64,000 nucleotides of DNA from Rhizobium sp. WYJ-E13 (lineage in GTDB: Bacteria > Pseudomonadota > Alphaproteobacteria > Rhizobiales > Rhizobiaceae). The stretch covers positions 868,001 to 932,000 of the forward strand of contig NZ_CP076854.1 of assembly GCF_018987265.1 (NCBI RefSeq), given 5' to 3'. The notes below the pieces were generated by a model, which saw nothing but the letters and a program-made list of their open reading frames with translations, was not told where the DNA came from and made no database searches. Positions 1 to 9,883 of the stretch are shown piece by piece. Made by a program: the position numbers and the translations under genes. The stretch's first letter is position 1. The number at the start of each line of letters is the position of its first letter.

Positions 1-819
1 TGGGCGCGGTAGATCATAATGCGAGGCGCCATGCATGGCGGAATAGGGGAACGTCCATTCCGGAGGCTTGGACCAGTGGGTGTCTTCGAATTGATGTTGA
101 ACATAGAACAGCCAGACACCAGCCGATCCGGCAAGCAGAACGATTGGTAAATGGATCAGCAGAAAGGGAACGATCCCGACGGCCCAGATGAGGAGAATAG
201 CCAGCGCAGCGATGCCCGCGTTGGTCGCCATCGTCGAAACCCAGGGCAGCGTCCCGGAGCGCATCATGCCGAACGGCAGTCTTTGTTTGAAGAGAAAAAG
301 ATAGGTGGGGCCAATGCCGAACATGACCAGTGGATGCCGATAGAGGCGATAGGCGAGTTTTCCTCGACCTGTCAGAGCGCGATATTCCGCGACTGTCAGC
401 GTGGTGATGTCGCCCACCCCTCTCTCATCCAGATTGCCGGCTGAGGCATGGTGTTCCGCGTGCGCACGGCGCCAATAGTCGTAAGGTGTGAGCGTGAGGA
501 CGCCAATCGCGCGCCCCGTCCAGTCATCCCACTGACGCTTTCCGAAGAAAGAACCATGCCCGCAATCATGTTGCAGCATGAAGAGCCGCAAAAGGAAGCC
601 GGCCGCCGGGACAACGAGGATCATGCCGAGCCAATATCCAAAGTGGATCGCGATCCACGCCGCTGCCCATAGAAGCACAAACGGGATCAGGGTTACGGCC
701 AGTTCGTACAGGCTTCGGCCTGTATCTGGCTTCCGGTAATTCGAGAGAATCTTAAGCCAGGCTTTTTCGGCACCGGCGTCTTGGCCGGCCGCTATTGTCA
801 TGTTCATGTTCATGTTCAT
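1..819 (-). CDS. Fatty acid desaturase, C-terminus cut by window edge
   Basis: The reverse strand reads open from about 819 to the window edge, so the 3' end is missing. The product is a membrane fatty acid desaturase that introduces double bonds into acyl chains using a di-iron centre. Two of the three histidine boxes are visible: HDCGH near residue 82 and HAEHH near residue 118; the third would lie beyond the edge. Hydrophobic segments flank the boxes, as expected for the family. The start lies in a run of ATGAAC repeats giving four in-frame ATG codons (819, 813, 807, 801), so the true start is ambiguous. The first ATG overlaps the TGA of the upstream small gene (ATGA), suggesting coupling. 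Family call is firm; substrate and position specificity are unknown. Confidence 0.9.
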   Translation of the reverse strand, partial: MNMNMNMTIAAGQDAGAEKAWLKILSNYRKPDTGRSLYELAVTLIPFVLLWAAAWIAIHFGYWLGMILVVPAAGFLLRLFMLQHDCGHGSFFGKRQWDDWTGRAIGVLTLTPYDYWRRAHAEHHASAGNLDERGVGDITTLTVAEYRALTGRGKLAYRLYRHPLVMFGIGPTYLFLFKQRLPFGMMRSGTLPWVSTMATNAGIAALAILLIWAVGIVPFLLIHLPIVLLAGSAGVWLFYVQHQFEDTHWSKPPEWTFPYSAMHGASHYDLPRP

Positions 820-1016
820 GGTCGGTCGGCGTCTTTCTGTTCAGCAACGCTGCGGAAGAAATGTTCGGCATTCTGGTAGTCATTTTCTGCGCCGATCCGG
901 TCGCCGGCCAAAGACCTCAGCTCGGCAAACTGAAGGTACTGCTTGTATCGATCCAGCAGTCGCTGCCGCGATGATGTAGCATTTCTATCGGCTCGGGCGA
1001 AATGGTGTTTTCTCAT
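816..1016 (-). CDS. Small DUF4167-like protein
   Basis: A 66-residue protein if started at the ATG at 1016; longer readings start at 1094 (ATG) or 1106 (TTG). The middle (RLLDRYKQYLQFAELRSLAG followed by DRIGAENDYQNAEHFFR) resembles the DUF4167 pattern of alphaproteobacterial proteins, in which a predicted helical pair ends with a 'GDxxxAENxxQHAEHYFR' signature. DUF4167 proteins have no established function; members are usually longer with Asn/Arg-rich segments, so this is a minimal version. Its stop codon overlaps the start of the fatty acid desaturase, so the two are probably co-transcribed. A short inverted repeat, GAACCC-CGA-GGGTTC (1026-1040), lies just upstream of the preferred start. 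No clear ribosome binding site was seen. Confidence 0.5.
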   Translation of the reverse strand: MRKHHFARADRNATSSRQRLLDRYKQYLQFAELRSLAGDRIGAENDYQNAEHFFRSVAEQKDADRP

Positions 1017-1492
1017 GATAAATCCGAACCCCGAGGGTTCGCTCCTGATCGTCTGAAAATAACTTGAGCGCTCTGTTCGGCGATCATCCGCCATGACAGC
1101 TTGCAACTGATGCCTTGTGTTGGAAGGCTGTAGGCGAGTGTGTCAGCGATCGGCCAAGCGGCGTTGCCGCCAACAGATGGGGTTATTGTGATCTGCAGGG
1201 GATCCATGCGCAGAAGCAATCCTCGACTGCGGCTATTACAAATAGCTGATGGGAAGATTGCAAACGTGCGTCGGCAATCGGACGACGAATGCCTGCTTCA
1301 TTGAGGATGCAGCGCCCTCGGATGTTGAGGTCGTTACAGCAGCATTGTGGCTGCATCAGGTCCAAACAGCCTTTCAAATCGATCCTGATCGAGAGATTCA
1401 TGCGGCTGCCTTTCGCATCCACTGTTGAGCTGGCGACCGACGCGGGCTATCAGGACGGGCAACATATTATTGGCTCCGAGGCGCATCTCAAA
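1017..1492. other. Intergenic region, no convincing gene
   Basis: This stretch separates the leftward desaturase operon from the rightward MYG1-like gene and presumably holds both promoters. The short open frames here have no recognisable domain. I see no strong promoter or terminator other than the small inverted repeat at 1026-1040. Confidence 0.5.
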
Positions 1493-2413
1493 ATGATCCC
1501 GTTATACCTGGTTACGCATTCCGGCGGATTCCACGCCGATGAGCTGCTTTCGAGCGTCATCCTCACCCGGCTGTTCCCGCAGGCCAAGGTCGTTCGCAGC
1601 CGAAATGTCGAATGGATCACGCCTGGCACCGACCGCATCATTTATGATGTGGGCGGGGAATACGATCCCGCAGCAGGCATTTTCGACCACCACCAGCGCG
1701 GCGCACCCGCGCGCGAGGACGGACGGCCCTACAGTTCCTTCGGCCTGATCTGGAAACATTACGGGGCGGATTATCTCTCAGCATTGGGCGTGCCCAAGGC
1801 GCATGTTTCGTCGGTCCATGCGTCCTTCGACGCCAAGTTCGTCTTGCCAGTCGATCTGACCGACAATGGCGCGCTTGATCCTTCCATTGCGGGCGAGTTG
1901 GCTGGCCTCACGCTGCCGGCTCTGCTGGAAACCCTGAAGCCGGTTTTTGATGCCAAGGATCCCGAAGCCGATGACCGCGCGTTCCATGTCGCCCTTTCCA
2001 TCGCGCGAAGTTTCGTAGAGGCAGGTGTCTTAACGCAGGATGCCAAGCTACGCGCGGAAGCCATTGTTCTCAATGCAATTCACGAGACGGGCCAGGAGCA
2101 CGTTCTCGAACTGCCGATGGGAATGCCCTTTCGCGCGGCGATCGTAAAGGCGAAGGCCGACCATCTGCTTTTCGTCGTTCACCCCAGGGAAAACGACTGG
2201 TGCCTGACGGGCATACGCCGTGCTGATGAGGGTTTCGAACTGCGCGCCGACCTGCCGGCATCCTGGGCGGGTCTTACCGGTCACGAGCTTGAGCGCATCT
2301 GTGGTGTCGAAGGAGCAACCTTCTGCCATAAGGGACGCTTCGTCGCGGCCGCAAAGACCCGGGAGGCAGCCCTTGCGATGGCAGAAATCGCCGTAGACGA
2401 AGCGCTTTCCTAA
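1493..2413 (+). CDS. MYG1/UPF0160-family metal-dependent hydrolase
   Basis: 306 residues if started at the ATG at 1493 (MIPLYLVTHSG). The open frame extends upstream to 1289, but homology begins only here. Motifs typical of the MYG1 family, which is DHH-phosphoesterase-like, are visible: THSGGFHADELLSSVIL near residue 8 and YDVGGEYDPAAGIFDHHQRG near residue 50, where the His and Asp residues are predicted metal ligands. Eukaryotic MYG1 is a 3'-5' RNA exonuclease; the bacterial homologues are largely uncharacterised, so a nuclease or phosphoesterase role is an inference. The gene is followed closely by a DUF309 gene but no strong link is apparent. Confidence 0.85.
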   Translation: MIPLYLVTHSGGFHADELLSSVILTRLFPQAKVVRSRNVEWITPGTDRIIYDVGGEYDPAAGIFDHHQRGAPAREDGRPYSSFGLIWKHYGADYLSALGVPKAHVSSVHASFDAKFVLPVDLTDNGALDPSIAGELAGLTLPALLETLKPVFDAKDPEADDRAFHVALSIARSFVEAGVLTQDAKLRAEAIVLNAIHETGQEHVLELPMGMPFRAAIVKAKADHLLFVVHPRENDWCLTGIRRADEGFELRADLPASWAGLTGHELERICGVEGATFCHKGRFVAAAKTREAALAMAEIAVDEALS

Positions 2414-2541
2414 AACGACTGCGGACGTGGCGATGTCATGTCATCCGATCCGATAGTGGGTCGACCGGGGGCAATTTGTCGGCTGGCTTGCGTACCGCTT
2501 CGCTTGCGATCATGGTCACCGGCATGAAGACTATTGAGGTT

Positions 2542-3102
2542 ATGCAGCGTCCTCGTTTACTGCCGCAGAGGAGCTTTCCGCGCTACGCCTATCTGCCCGG
2601 CCGGATGCCCCATCCCGTACGGGATCCGGCAGGGCATAGCTACCAGGTCGAGCCTGTGCCGGTTCTTCCGACACTCGATTCCGATGAATTTGCGTGGGGG
2701 GCGGACCTTTTCAACCATGGCTATTACTGGGAAGCGCATGAAGCCTGGGAGGAGATCTGGCAGGTCGCGGAAAGAGGCAGTGCACTGCGTGCCTTGCTCA
2801 AGGGCCTGATCCTGCTCTCTGCCGCCGGTGTGAAGATCCGAGAAGGCAAACGCGCACCGGCGATGCGTCATGCCGGCCGCGCTGCCGGGCTGTTTCGTCA
2901 ACTGTCGAAAATCCCGCATGACGCCTTTTCACACGCACTCGGAATGTCGCTGGCGATGCTTGCTGATATAACCGAAGCATCAGTGAACGCTCCACCGGTC
3001 TTGAGGGTGACCATGCCGGGAGAGCCTGAACCGGTCTACGATTTCATTTTAGGGAAATCACGACGCTTTGCGCCATTGGGATTTACAGGCACGTCCGTTT
3101 GA
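2542..3102 (+). CDS. DUF309 domain protein
   Basis: 186 residues from the ATG at 2542, chosen for a TGAGG ribosome binding site just upstream. An ATG at 2524 and a TTG at 2476 are alternatives. The DUF309 core is clear: a helical segment with LFNHGYYWEAHEAWEEIWQ followed by LRALLKGLILLSAAGVKIREGK and a final helix. The WEAHEAWE motif supplies conserved His and Glu residues typical of this all-helical family, whose function is not known. The N-terminal 50 residues are Pro/Arg-rich and lie outside the domain. It runs in the same direction as the MYG1-like gene and a small secreted protein gene follows 9 bp later, so the last two may be co-transcribed. Confidence 0.85.
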   Translation: MQRPRLLPQRSFPRYAYLPGRMPHPVRDPAGHSYQVEPVPVLPTLDSDEFAWGADLFNHGYYWEAHEAWEEIWQVAERGSALRALLKGLILLSAAGVKIREGKRAPAMRHAGRAAGLFRQLSKIPHDAFSHALGMSLAMLADITEASVNAPPVLRVTMPGEPEPVYDFILGKSRRFAPLGFTGTSV

Positions 3103-3111
3103 GACGGTAAC

Positions 3112-3498
3112 ATGGACGATCGTTCTTCGCTCGGTTTTCCGATCATGATGGAATTCTTCAATCTGATGTCAGACAGACGTGCAATTGCAAAAGGCCTTTT
3201 GCTTCTCGTGCTCGCCGGTTCTTGCTGCGGGCCATCGTTTGCCGCGGATCAGAAGACAAATCGACCCAGACTGCCGGAGGATGTCCGCACCTTTATAGAG
3301 CGTCGTGATGGATGCGATCATTTCCGTGGTGAAGATTCCCCTGATGCGGAGCGCAGGGCGCAAATTGACAGGGAACTGCAACGACTCTGCATCGGAACCG
3401 ATGCCGAGCTTGCTCGACTGAAGCGCATTTACGCCGGAAATAAAGCCGTCCAGCAATCGCTCGATGACTATGAGGTCAACATCGAAACGGGAAACTAG
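3112..3498 (+). CDS. Small secreted protein of unknown function
   Basis: 128 residues from the ATG at 3112; ATGs at 3145 and 3166 are also possible. The segment AIAKGLLLLVLAGSCCGPSFA is a convincing signal peptide with cleavage likely after FA|AD, and starting at 3166 would give the most typical signal-peptide length. The mature part of about 80 residues is charged and helical, with two cysteines (RRDGCDHF and QRLCIGT) that could form one disulfide in the periplasm. I do not recognise a named domain. It lies 9 bp after the DUF309 gene. Confidence 0.7.
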   Translation: MDDRSSLGFPIMMEFFNLMSDRRAIAKGLLLLVLAGSCCGPSFAADQKTNRPRLPEDVRTFIERRDGCDHFRGEDSPDAERRAQIDRELQRLCIGTDAELARLKRIYAGNKAVQQSLDDYEVNIETGN

Positions 3499-3602
3499 CT
3501 CATCGGTAGTCGAGAAGCGATTGCGTATTGACGAAAAGAGCGGCGGTTAGTTGCGAAGAAGACCCGTAAGAGAGCCACCATGGAGCCAATGCCCGATGAC
3601 CT

Positions 3603-3980
3603 TCAAACCTCCATCACGTCTTCAAACGATTCCGGGAAAGTCTGGCGCGCCACCTTCTCGTTGATCACAAGCATCGCCTCATAGGATGTTGGATCGAAAT
3701 CCTTGTCCGCTGCCACTACTTCCCGCCCAAAGAGCAGGTTTAGTCGGGCGGCGTCCAGATTGCCGCGCTCAAAAGGCTCCGCTCCGAAATGGTGCCAAAG
3801 CGCATGCAGGAAGGCAGCATCGACCCGGTGTTCCGCTGAGCCCGGCCGCGCACGGCGAGGCAGGGTTTTGATCGGCGTCACGCCCCTGGGGTTCGCGCGG
3901 CGGATGGTGAACTGAATGCCGCTGCCCGGCATACCAGATGGAAAGCCGCGGTGCTTCGTCATGTCTGCAAGCTTGGCCAT
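3603..3980 (-). CDS. Hypothetical protein, 125 aa
   Basis: Encodes a cytoplasmic protein without recognised domain. The start is well supported by an AAGGAGAGG ribosome binding site 6 bp upstream of the ATG at 3980. The N-terminal half is rich in Arg, Gly and Pro. The C-terminal half (HALWHHFGAEPFERGNLDAARLNLLFGREVVAADKDFDP... by composition) looks more ordered and acidic. There are no transmembrane segments or signal peptide. It faces the small secreted protein gene convergently, separated by about 100 bp with no obvious terminator. Function unknown. Confidence 0.6.
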   Translation of the reverse strand: MAKLADMTKHRGFPSGMPGSGIQFTIRRANPRGVTPIKTLPRRARPGSAEHRVDAAFLHALWHHFGAEPFERGNLDAARLNLLFGREVVAADKDFDPTSYEAMLVINEKVARQTFPESFEDVMEV

Positions 3981-4319
3981 CGCTGCCTCTCCTTCGCAAT
4001 CGATCCTATCATTTTTTTAAAGTCGGGCTCGCCGATGGCGACACCCGCAGCCACACGAATAGCGATGTAGGTGCCACTTTACGAGCAAGAATATCACGTC
4101 CGATTGGGCCTGGCGTCGCGGCCTGGAAATTCGATGGCATCTCATGTCTGCCGGCCATCGTTACGACTGTCTATGAGGCGACAACACGCCCCAATCTTGA
4201 GCTCGAATTGTAGACGATATATTTCCAAACCCGTAACATGATACCTGCTAGTTTTCGATCGTAATCGGTCAAACAGGCTTTGAGGCCGTTTGAGCGCAAG
4301 GCACCATGACGAGGCCAGG
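3981..4319. other. Intergenic region with AT-rich patches
   Basis: About 340 bp between the divergent hypothetical gene and the GAF-GGDEF-EAL gene. AT-rich blocks occur near 4010-4020 and 4208-4222 and could hold the two promoters, but no clear -35/-10 pair stands out. A short open frame across 3938-4213 has no domain and no good start. Confidence 0.4.
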
Positions 4320-6152
4320 ATGCGAAGACAGCTTCAGCAAGAAATTCTGGATATGCTGGCACGGGGTTCCTCCCTTGAGGACGCCTGCGATCGCATTTGT
4401 GAGCATGCTGAACAGCTTGCGGCGGGCGTCCTTTGTTCAATCGTGACTGTTGATCGTGATGGTCTCCTGCATCCCCTGGCGGGGCCAACGATCGCCAAAA
4501 CCTATTCGGACGCGCTCGATGGAATACCGGTTGGACCTGATGTCGGCTCTTGCGGCACGGCTGCCCATTTTCGCAGGCCGATCGCCGTCACCGATATCTT
4601 TGCTGACCCGCTTTGGATCCCCTATCGGTCGCTAGCCGACATCCTTGCAACGGAACATGGCGTCAAGGCGTGCTGGTCAAGCCCCATCCTGCGCAGTGAT
4701 GGCCGCGTGCTTGGGGCGTTTGGGTTTTATTACAAGGACAATCGCGGCCCAACCCCCGAAGAACGAATGATCGTCGCCGAGTACCTCGACCTTTGCTCAC
4801 TGGTGCTTGAGCGCGAGGAGGTGAAAGCCGACAATCAAAGGCTGGCCTTCTTCGACAACCTCACCGGCTTCGGCAATCGCGCCAATTTTCTCAAGACGCT
4901 GGAAGCAGCCATCGACGGCGGTGCTGGCCCTCTTTCGGTTCTGCTCATCGATATCGATCATCTCGGCCGGGTCAATGACGCTTTCGGGCATGCGACCGGT
5001 GACAGGCTGATCCTGGAGGTCGGTCAAACGGTTGCGCGGATCGCAGCCCCGGCGGGCACCTTTAGGGTAGACGCCGATGAGTTCGCGGTATTGATCGAAA
5101 ATCGTTCCGCGACGGAATTGTCCGCGGTTTCGGCGGAAATTCTACGCGCCATCGAGAACCGGACACCACGGCACAACGAACATCTCCTGCCGATCACGGT
5201 CACCTGCGGGGGCGCGATCTCCGAACCGTCCCAGCCACCCGACGTCCCGACTTTTCTGCAACATGCAAATCTCGCACTCCACCACGCCAAGCGGACAGCC
5301 AGAGGCGGATTCGTGCTGTACAGCGATGATCTTGCCGGGGCGATCGCAAACCGGTTCCGGGTGCTGCAGACCGTGACGAGCGCCTTGGCCGAAGATCGGA
5401 TAGAGGCGCACTATCAGCCGATCGTCAGCCTCGCAACGCAGGAAATTGTCGGCCTTGAGGCGCTTTGCCGCATTCGTCTGGACGGAGGGCAGGTCCTCTC
5501 AGCCGGCGCGTTCGCCGAGGCGCTGCAGGATCTGTCGATGGGCCACCTCCTGACGGATCGAATGCTGGAGCAGGTCGCGCGCGACATTAGATACTGGCTC
5601 GATCTTGGGATGTCGTTTCAATATGTCAGCGTCAACGTGTCGATGGCGGATTTCAATCAGGGAAACCTCTGCGAGCGTATCAAAAGCGTTTTTGCCCACC
5701 ACCGCACGCCCCTCAAGCACGTTGTGCTCGAGGTGACGGAAACGGTCTATATGGACGAAAAGGACGGTAAGGTCGCACAGGCGATCGAGGAACTTCGCAG
5801 GGAAGAGCTACTTGTGGCGCTCGACGATTTCGGCACGGGTTACGCCTCTCTCACGCACCTGCTGAATTTCCCGGTCGACATCATCAAGATCGACAAGACC
5901 TTCATCGACCGGATGTCAGACGGACCCGGCTCAGTCATCGTCAAAGCCCTTCTCGACATGTCGACCGGTCTCGGCACCCGCATCGTGGCCGAAGGTGTGG
6001 AAACCGAAGATCAGGCGGAGCGTCTTCGGCGCCTCGGATGCCCCTATGTACAGGGATATCTGTTTGGCCGTCCGGTTGATCGCGACAGGACAACCGAAGC
6101 GTTGCGAGCTGATACTTTCGCTCTGGCAAGCAAGGCGGGACAAAAGGCCTAG
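4320..6152 (+). CDS. GAF-GGDEF-EAL cyclic-di-GMP signalling protein
   Basis: 610 residues from the ATG at 4320; a TTG at 4290 is an alternative. It has an N-terminal GAF sensor (about 15-160), a GGDEF domain (about 168-325) and an EAL domain (about 340-590). The GGDEF active loop reads RVDADEF, lacking the Gly-Gly pair, so cyclase activity is doubtful; GTP binding may remain. The EAL domain keeps the expected residues: EAL in GLEALCRIR, Asn in VNVSM, Glu in LEVTE, DDFGTGYASL, the Lys in IKIDK, and EGVET followed by QGYLFG. It therefore probably hydrolyses c-di-GMP. No membrane segments are seen, so it is cytosolic. The TAG stop codon is the insertion site of the IS630 element. Its position beside an exopolysaccharide locus suggests, but does not prove, control of polysaccharide production. 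Confidence 0.92.
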   Translation: MRRQLQQEILDMLARGSSLEDACDRICEHAEQLAAGVLCSIVTVDRDGLLHPLAGPTIAKTYSDALDGIPVGPDVGSCGTAAHFRRPIAVTDIFADPLWIPYRSLADILATEHGVKACWSSPILRSDGRVLGAFGFYYKDNRGPTPEERMIVAEYLDLCSLVLEREEVKADNQRLAFFDNLTGFGNRANFLKTLEAAIDGGAGPLSVLLIDIDHLGRVNDAFGHATGDRLILEVGQTVARIAAPAGTFRVDADEFAVLIENRSATELSAVSAEILRAIENRTPRHNEHLLPITVTCGGAISEPSQPPDVPTFLQHANLALHHAKRTARGGFVLYSDDLAGAIANRFRVLQTVTSALAEDRIEAHYQPIVSLATQEIVGLEALCRIRLDGGQVLSAGAFAEALQDLSMGHLLTDRMLEQVARDIRYWLDLGMSFQYVSVNVSMADFNQGNLCERIKSVFAHHRTPLKHVVLEVTETVYMDEKDGKVAQAIEELRREELLVALDDFGTGYASLTHLLNFPVDIIKIDKTFIDRMSDGPGSVIVKALLDMSTGLGTRIVAEGVETEDQAERLRRLGCPYVQGYLFGRPVDRDRTTEALRADTFALASKAGQKA

Positions 6153-6175
6153 TAGCCCGCCACAGAGATTATGAC
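6152..6175 (+). repeat. Left terminal inverted repeat of IS630 element
   Basis: 24 bp, paired with 7606-7629 on the opposite strand with three mismatches (positions 4, 6 and 8 from the outer end). It directly follows the TA target duplication at 6150-6151. Confidence 0.9.
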
Positions 6176-6183
6176 GGTTTGTC

Positions 6184-6480
6184 TTATCGTAGAATGGGCA
6201 GGGCTTCTGGTGGGATGAGAAGTTGGATGCTGCGTGCGGCTCCTGGCACGCGGGATATAAAGCCCGCCTTCTCGAGGGTCAGCACCATCTGGTGAACAGA
6301 CGGAGCCGTAACACCGAAGTGGCGCCGCATGTCGGCTTCGGCCGGAGGCTGTTTGAAGATGCGGCTGTAGGCGTAGATGAAGGCCAGGTACTGGCCTTGG
6401 ATCTGCGTAAGGCGCCGTCTTGCCGTTGCGGCTTGCGGGTCAAGTGGGGGACTCATTTTGGGATTCATCTGCGTCTCCAC
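6184..6480 (-). CDS. IS630 passenger gene, LexA-type winged-helix protein
   Basis: A 98-residue DNA-binding protein inside the IS element, transcribed divergently from the transposase. The region YAYSRIFKQPPAEADMRRHFGVTAPSVHQMVLTLEKAGFISR matches a LexA N-terminal-type winged helix-turn-helix, with the recognition helix around TAPSVHQMV. There is no protease domain, so it is not LexA itself. Similar small wHTH genes accompany some IS630 elements, to my recollection, and a regulator of transposase expression is a reasonable inference. Its 5' end is only 16 bp from the transposase start, so the two share a promoter region. Confidence 0.75.
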   Translation of the reverse strand: METQMNPKMSPPLDPQAATARRRLTQIQGQYLAFIYAYSRIFKQPPAEADMRRHFGVTAPSVHQMVLTLEKAGFISRVPGAARSIQLLIPPEALPILR

Positions 6481-6496
6481 GCTGAAGGAGGTGTCG

Positions 6497-7612
6497 ATGA
6501 ATATAAAGTTTCACATAGAGCTTAGCCAATCGGAACGTGACCAACTGGCCGCTTTGTTGAGCGGGGGGTGCCACAGGTCTCGCAAGATCAAGCGCGCCCA
6601 GATCCTGGTCGCAGCGGACGAAGGCTTCAGCGACGAGGTGATCGCGGCAACCTTGAACGTCAGCGGATCGACGATTTACCGGACCAAGCGCCGGTTTGTG
6701 GAAGCCAATCTGGAAGGGGCACTCAGCGAAGAACCGCGTCCGGGTGTTGAGCGCAAGCTATCGAGCAAGGAGGAGGCGCTGTTGGTAGCGACCGCTTGCT
6801 CAAAGCCGCCGCCCGGGCGAGCCCGCTGGACCCTGGAGCTTCTGGCCGATGAGATGATCCGGCTCACCGACCATGACGAGTTGTCCTCGGAGACCGTGCG
6901 TCGCCGGCTGGCTGAGAACCATCTCAAGCCTTGGCGCAAAGACATGTGGTGCATCCCAAAGATCGATGGGGAATACGTCGCGCGCATGGAGGATGTTCTC
7001 GACCTCTACGCAGAAACGCCTGATCCACAAAAGCCCGTGGTCTGCTTCGACGAGAGCCCGACCCAACTCATCGGCGAAGTGCGCGAACCCATTGCGGCCA
7101 AGCCTGGCCAGCTTGAACGCCACGACTGCGAGTATCGCCGAAACGGCACGGTCAATTTGTTTGTCTTCATGGACGCCCACCGGCCCTGGCGCAGGGTCAA
7201 GGTCACTGATCGGCGAACCAACCAAGACTTCGCCGAGTGCATGCGCGAACTGGTCGACGTCGATTATCCCGACGCCCCGATCATCCGCGTGGTGATGGAC
7301 AACCTCTCCACCCATTCCGCCGGCGCGCTTTACGACGCATTTCCCGCCCCGGAGGCTCGAAGGGTGCTGAAGCGACTGGAGTTCCACCACACGCCCAAGC
7401 ACGCCAGTTGGCTCAACATGGTCGAGATCGAGATCGGTGTCCTGCGTAGCCAATGCCTCGACCGTCGTATCGACAACAAAGAAACCATCATCGCCGAAGT
7501 CGCAGCCTGGGAGCAGCAACGCAACACCCATGGCGCAAAGATCCAATGGATGTTCACAACCGAAAATGCTCGCCAAAAGCTCCGCAAAGCTTACCCCGTC
7601 AAAGAGTCATAA
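6497..7612 (+). CDS. IS630-family DDE transposase
   Basis: 371 residues from the ATG at 6497, preceded by a GAAGGAGG ribosome binding site. The N-terminus has a helix-turn-helix (SDEVIAATLNVSGSTIYRTKRRF, about 45-70) and a second HTH of HTH_29/33 type. The C-terminal catalytic domain shows the acidic triad: D in VVCFDESP, D in RVVMDNLSTH and E in NMVEIEIG. The length is normal for the family and no frameshift is seen, so it is probably functional. The stop codon overlaps the right inverted repeat. Confidence 0.95.
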   Translation: MNIKFHIELSQSERDQLAALLSGGCHRSRKIKRAQILVAADEGFSDEVIAATLNVSGSTIYRTKRRFVEANLEGALSEEPRPGVERKLSSKEEALLVATACSKPPPGRARWTLELLADEMIRLTDHDELSSETVRRRLAENHLKPWRKDMWCIPKIDGEYVARMEDVLDLYAETPDPQKPVVCFDESPTQLIGEVREPIAAKPGQLERHDCEYRRNGTVNLFVFMDAHRPWRRVKVTDRRTNQDFAECMRELVDVDYPDAPIIRVVMDNLSTHSAGALYDAFPAPEARRVLKRLEFHHTPKHASWLNMVEIEIGVLRSQCLDRRIDNKETIIAEVAAWEQQRNTHGAKIQWMFTTENARQKLRKAYPVKES

Positions 7613-7629
7613 TCTCTGTGGTGTGGTAC
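7606..7629 (-). repeat. Right terminal inverted repeat of IS630 element
   Basis: 24 bp, the partner of 6152-6175, followed by the TA duplication at 7630-7631. It begins inside the last codons of the transposase gene. Confidence 0.9.
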
Positions 7630-7710
7630 TAGCAGCCCGTGGCCTTGATGACGCGCTGACCATCACACGCGCCAGATAGCTCGATTACCGCGACAACAGT
7701 CGTGCCGCCA

Positions 7711-9799
<2,089 letters not shown>

Positions 9800-9883
9800 C
9801 TAACGCTATCTTGGATGCTGGTGGTGTAGGTAAGGCGCGAACGCCGATGAATTTCTCTGGCCATCCGGCGTTCTTTCGCTGAT

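Larger units (their letters stand above)
6152..7629. mobile_element. IS630-family insertion sequence, intact
   Basis: A 1478-bp element bounded by 24-bp imperfect terminal inverted repeats (6152-6175 and 7606-7629, 21 of 24 positions matching, inner part CCACAGAGATTATGAC identical). It is flanked by TA dinucleotides (6150-6151 and 7630-7631), the target duplication expected for IS630/Tc1-mariner elements. It contains a full-length DDE transposase and a divergent winged-helix passenger gene. The insertion lies inside the TAG stop of the upstream GAF-GGDEF-EAL gene. The first base of the element (G) restores the stop, and the sequence after the right TA (GCAG) shows the uninterrupted gene also ended TAG. 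All parts appear intact, so recent insertion and possible activity are plausible. Confidence 0.93.

Noticed and set aside
1183..1422. Minus-strand 79-codon frame before the MYG1-like gene
   Set aside because: No motif or ribosome binding site, and overlapping the likely promoter region.
3938..4213. Plus-strand 91-codon frame upstream of the GAF-GGDEF-EAL gene
   Set aside because: It overlaps the start of a better supported minus-strand gene and has no domain.
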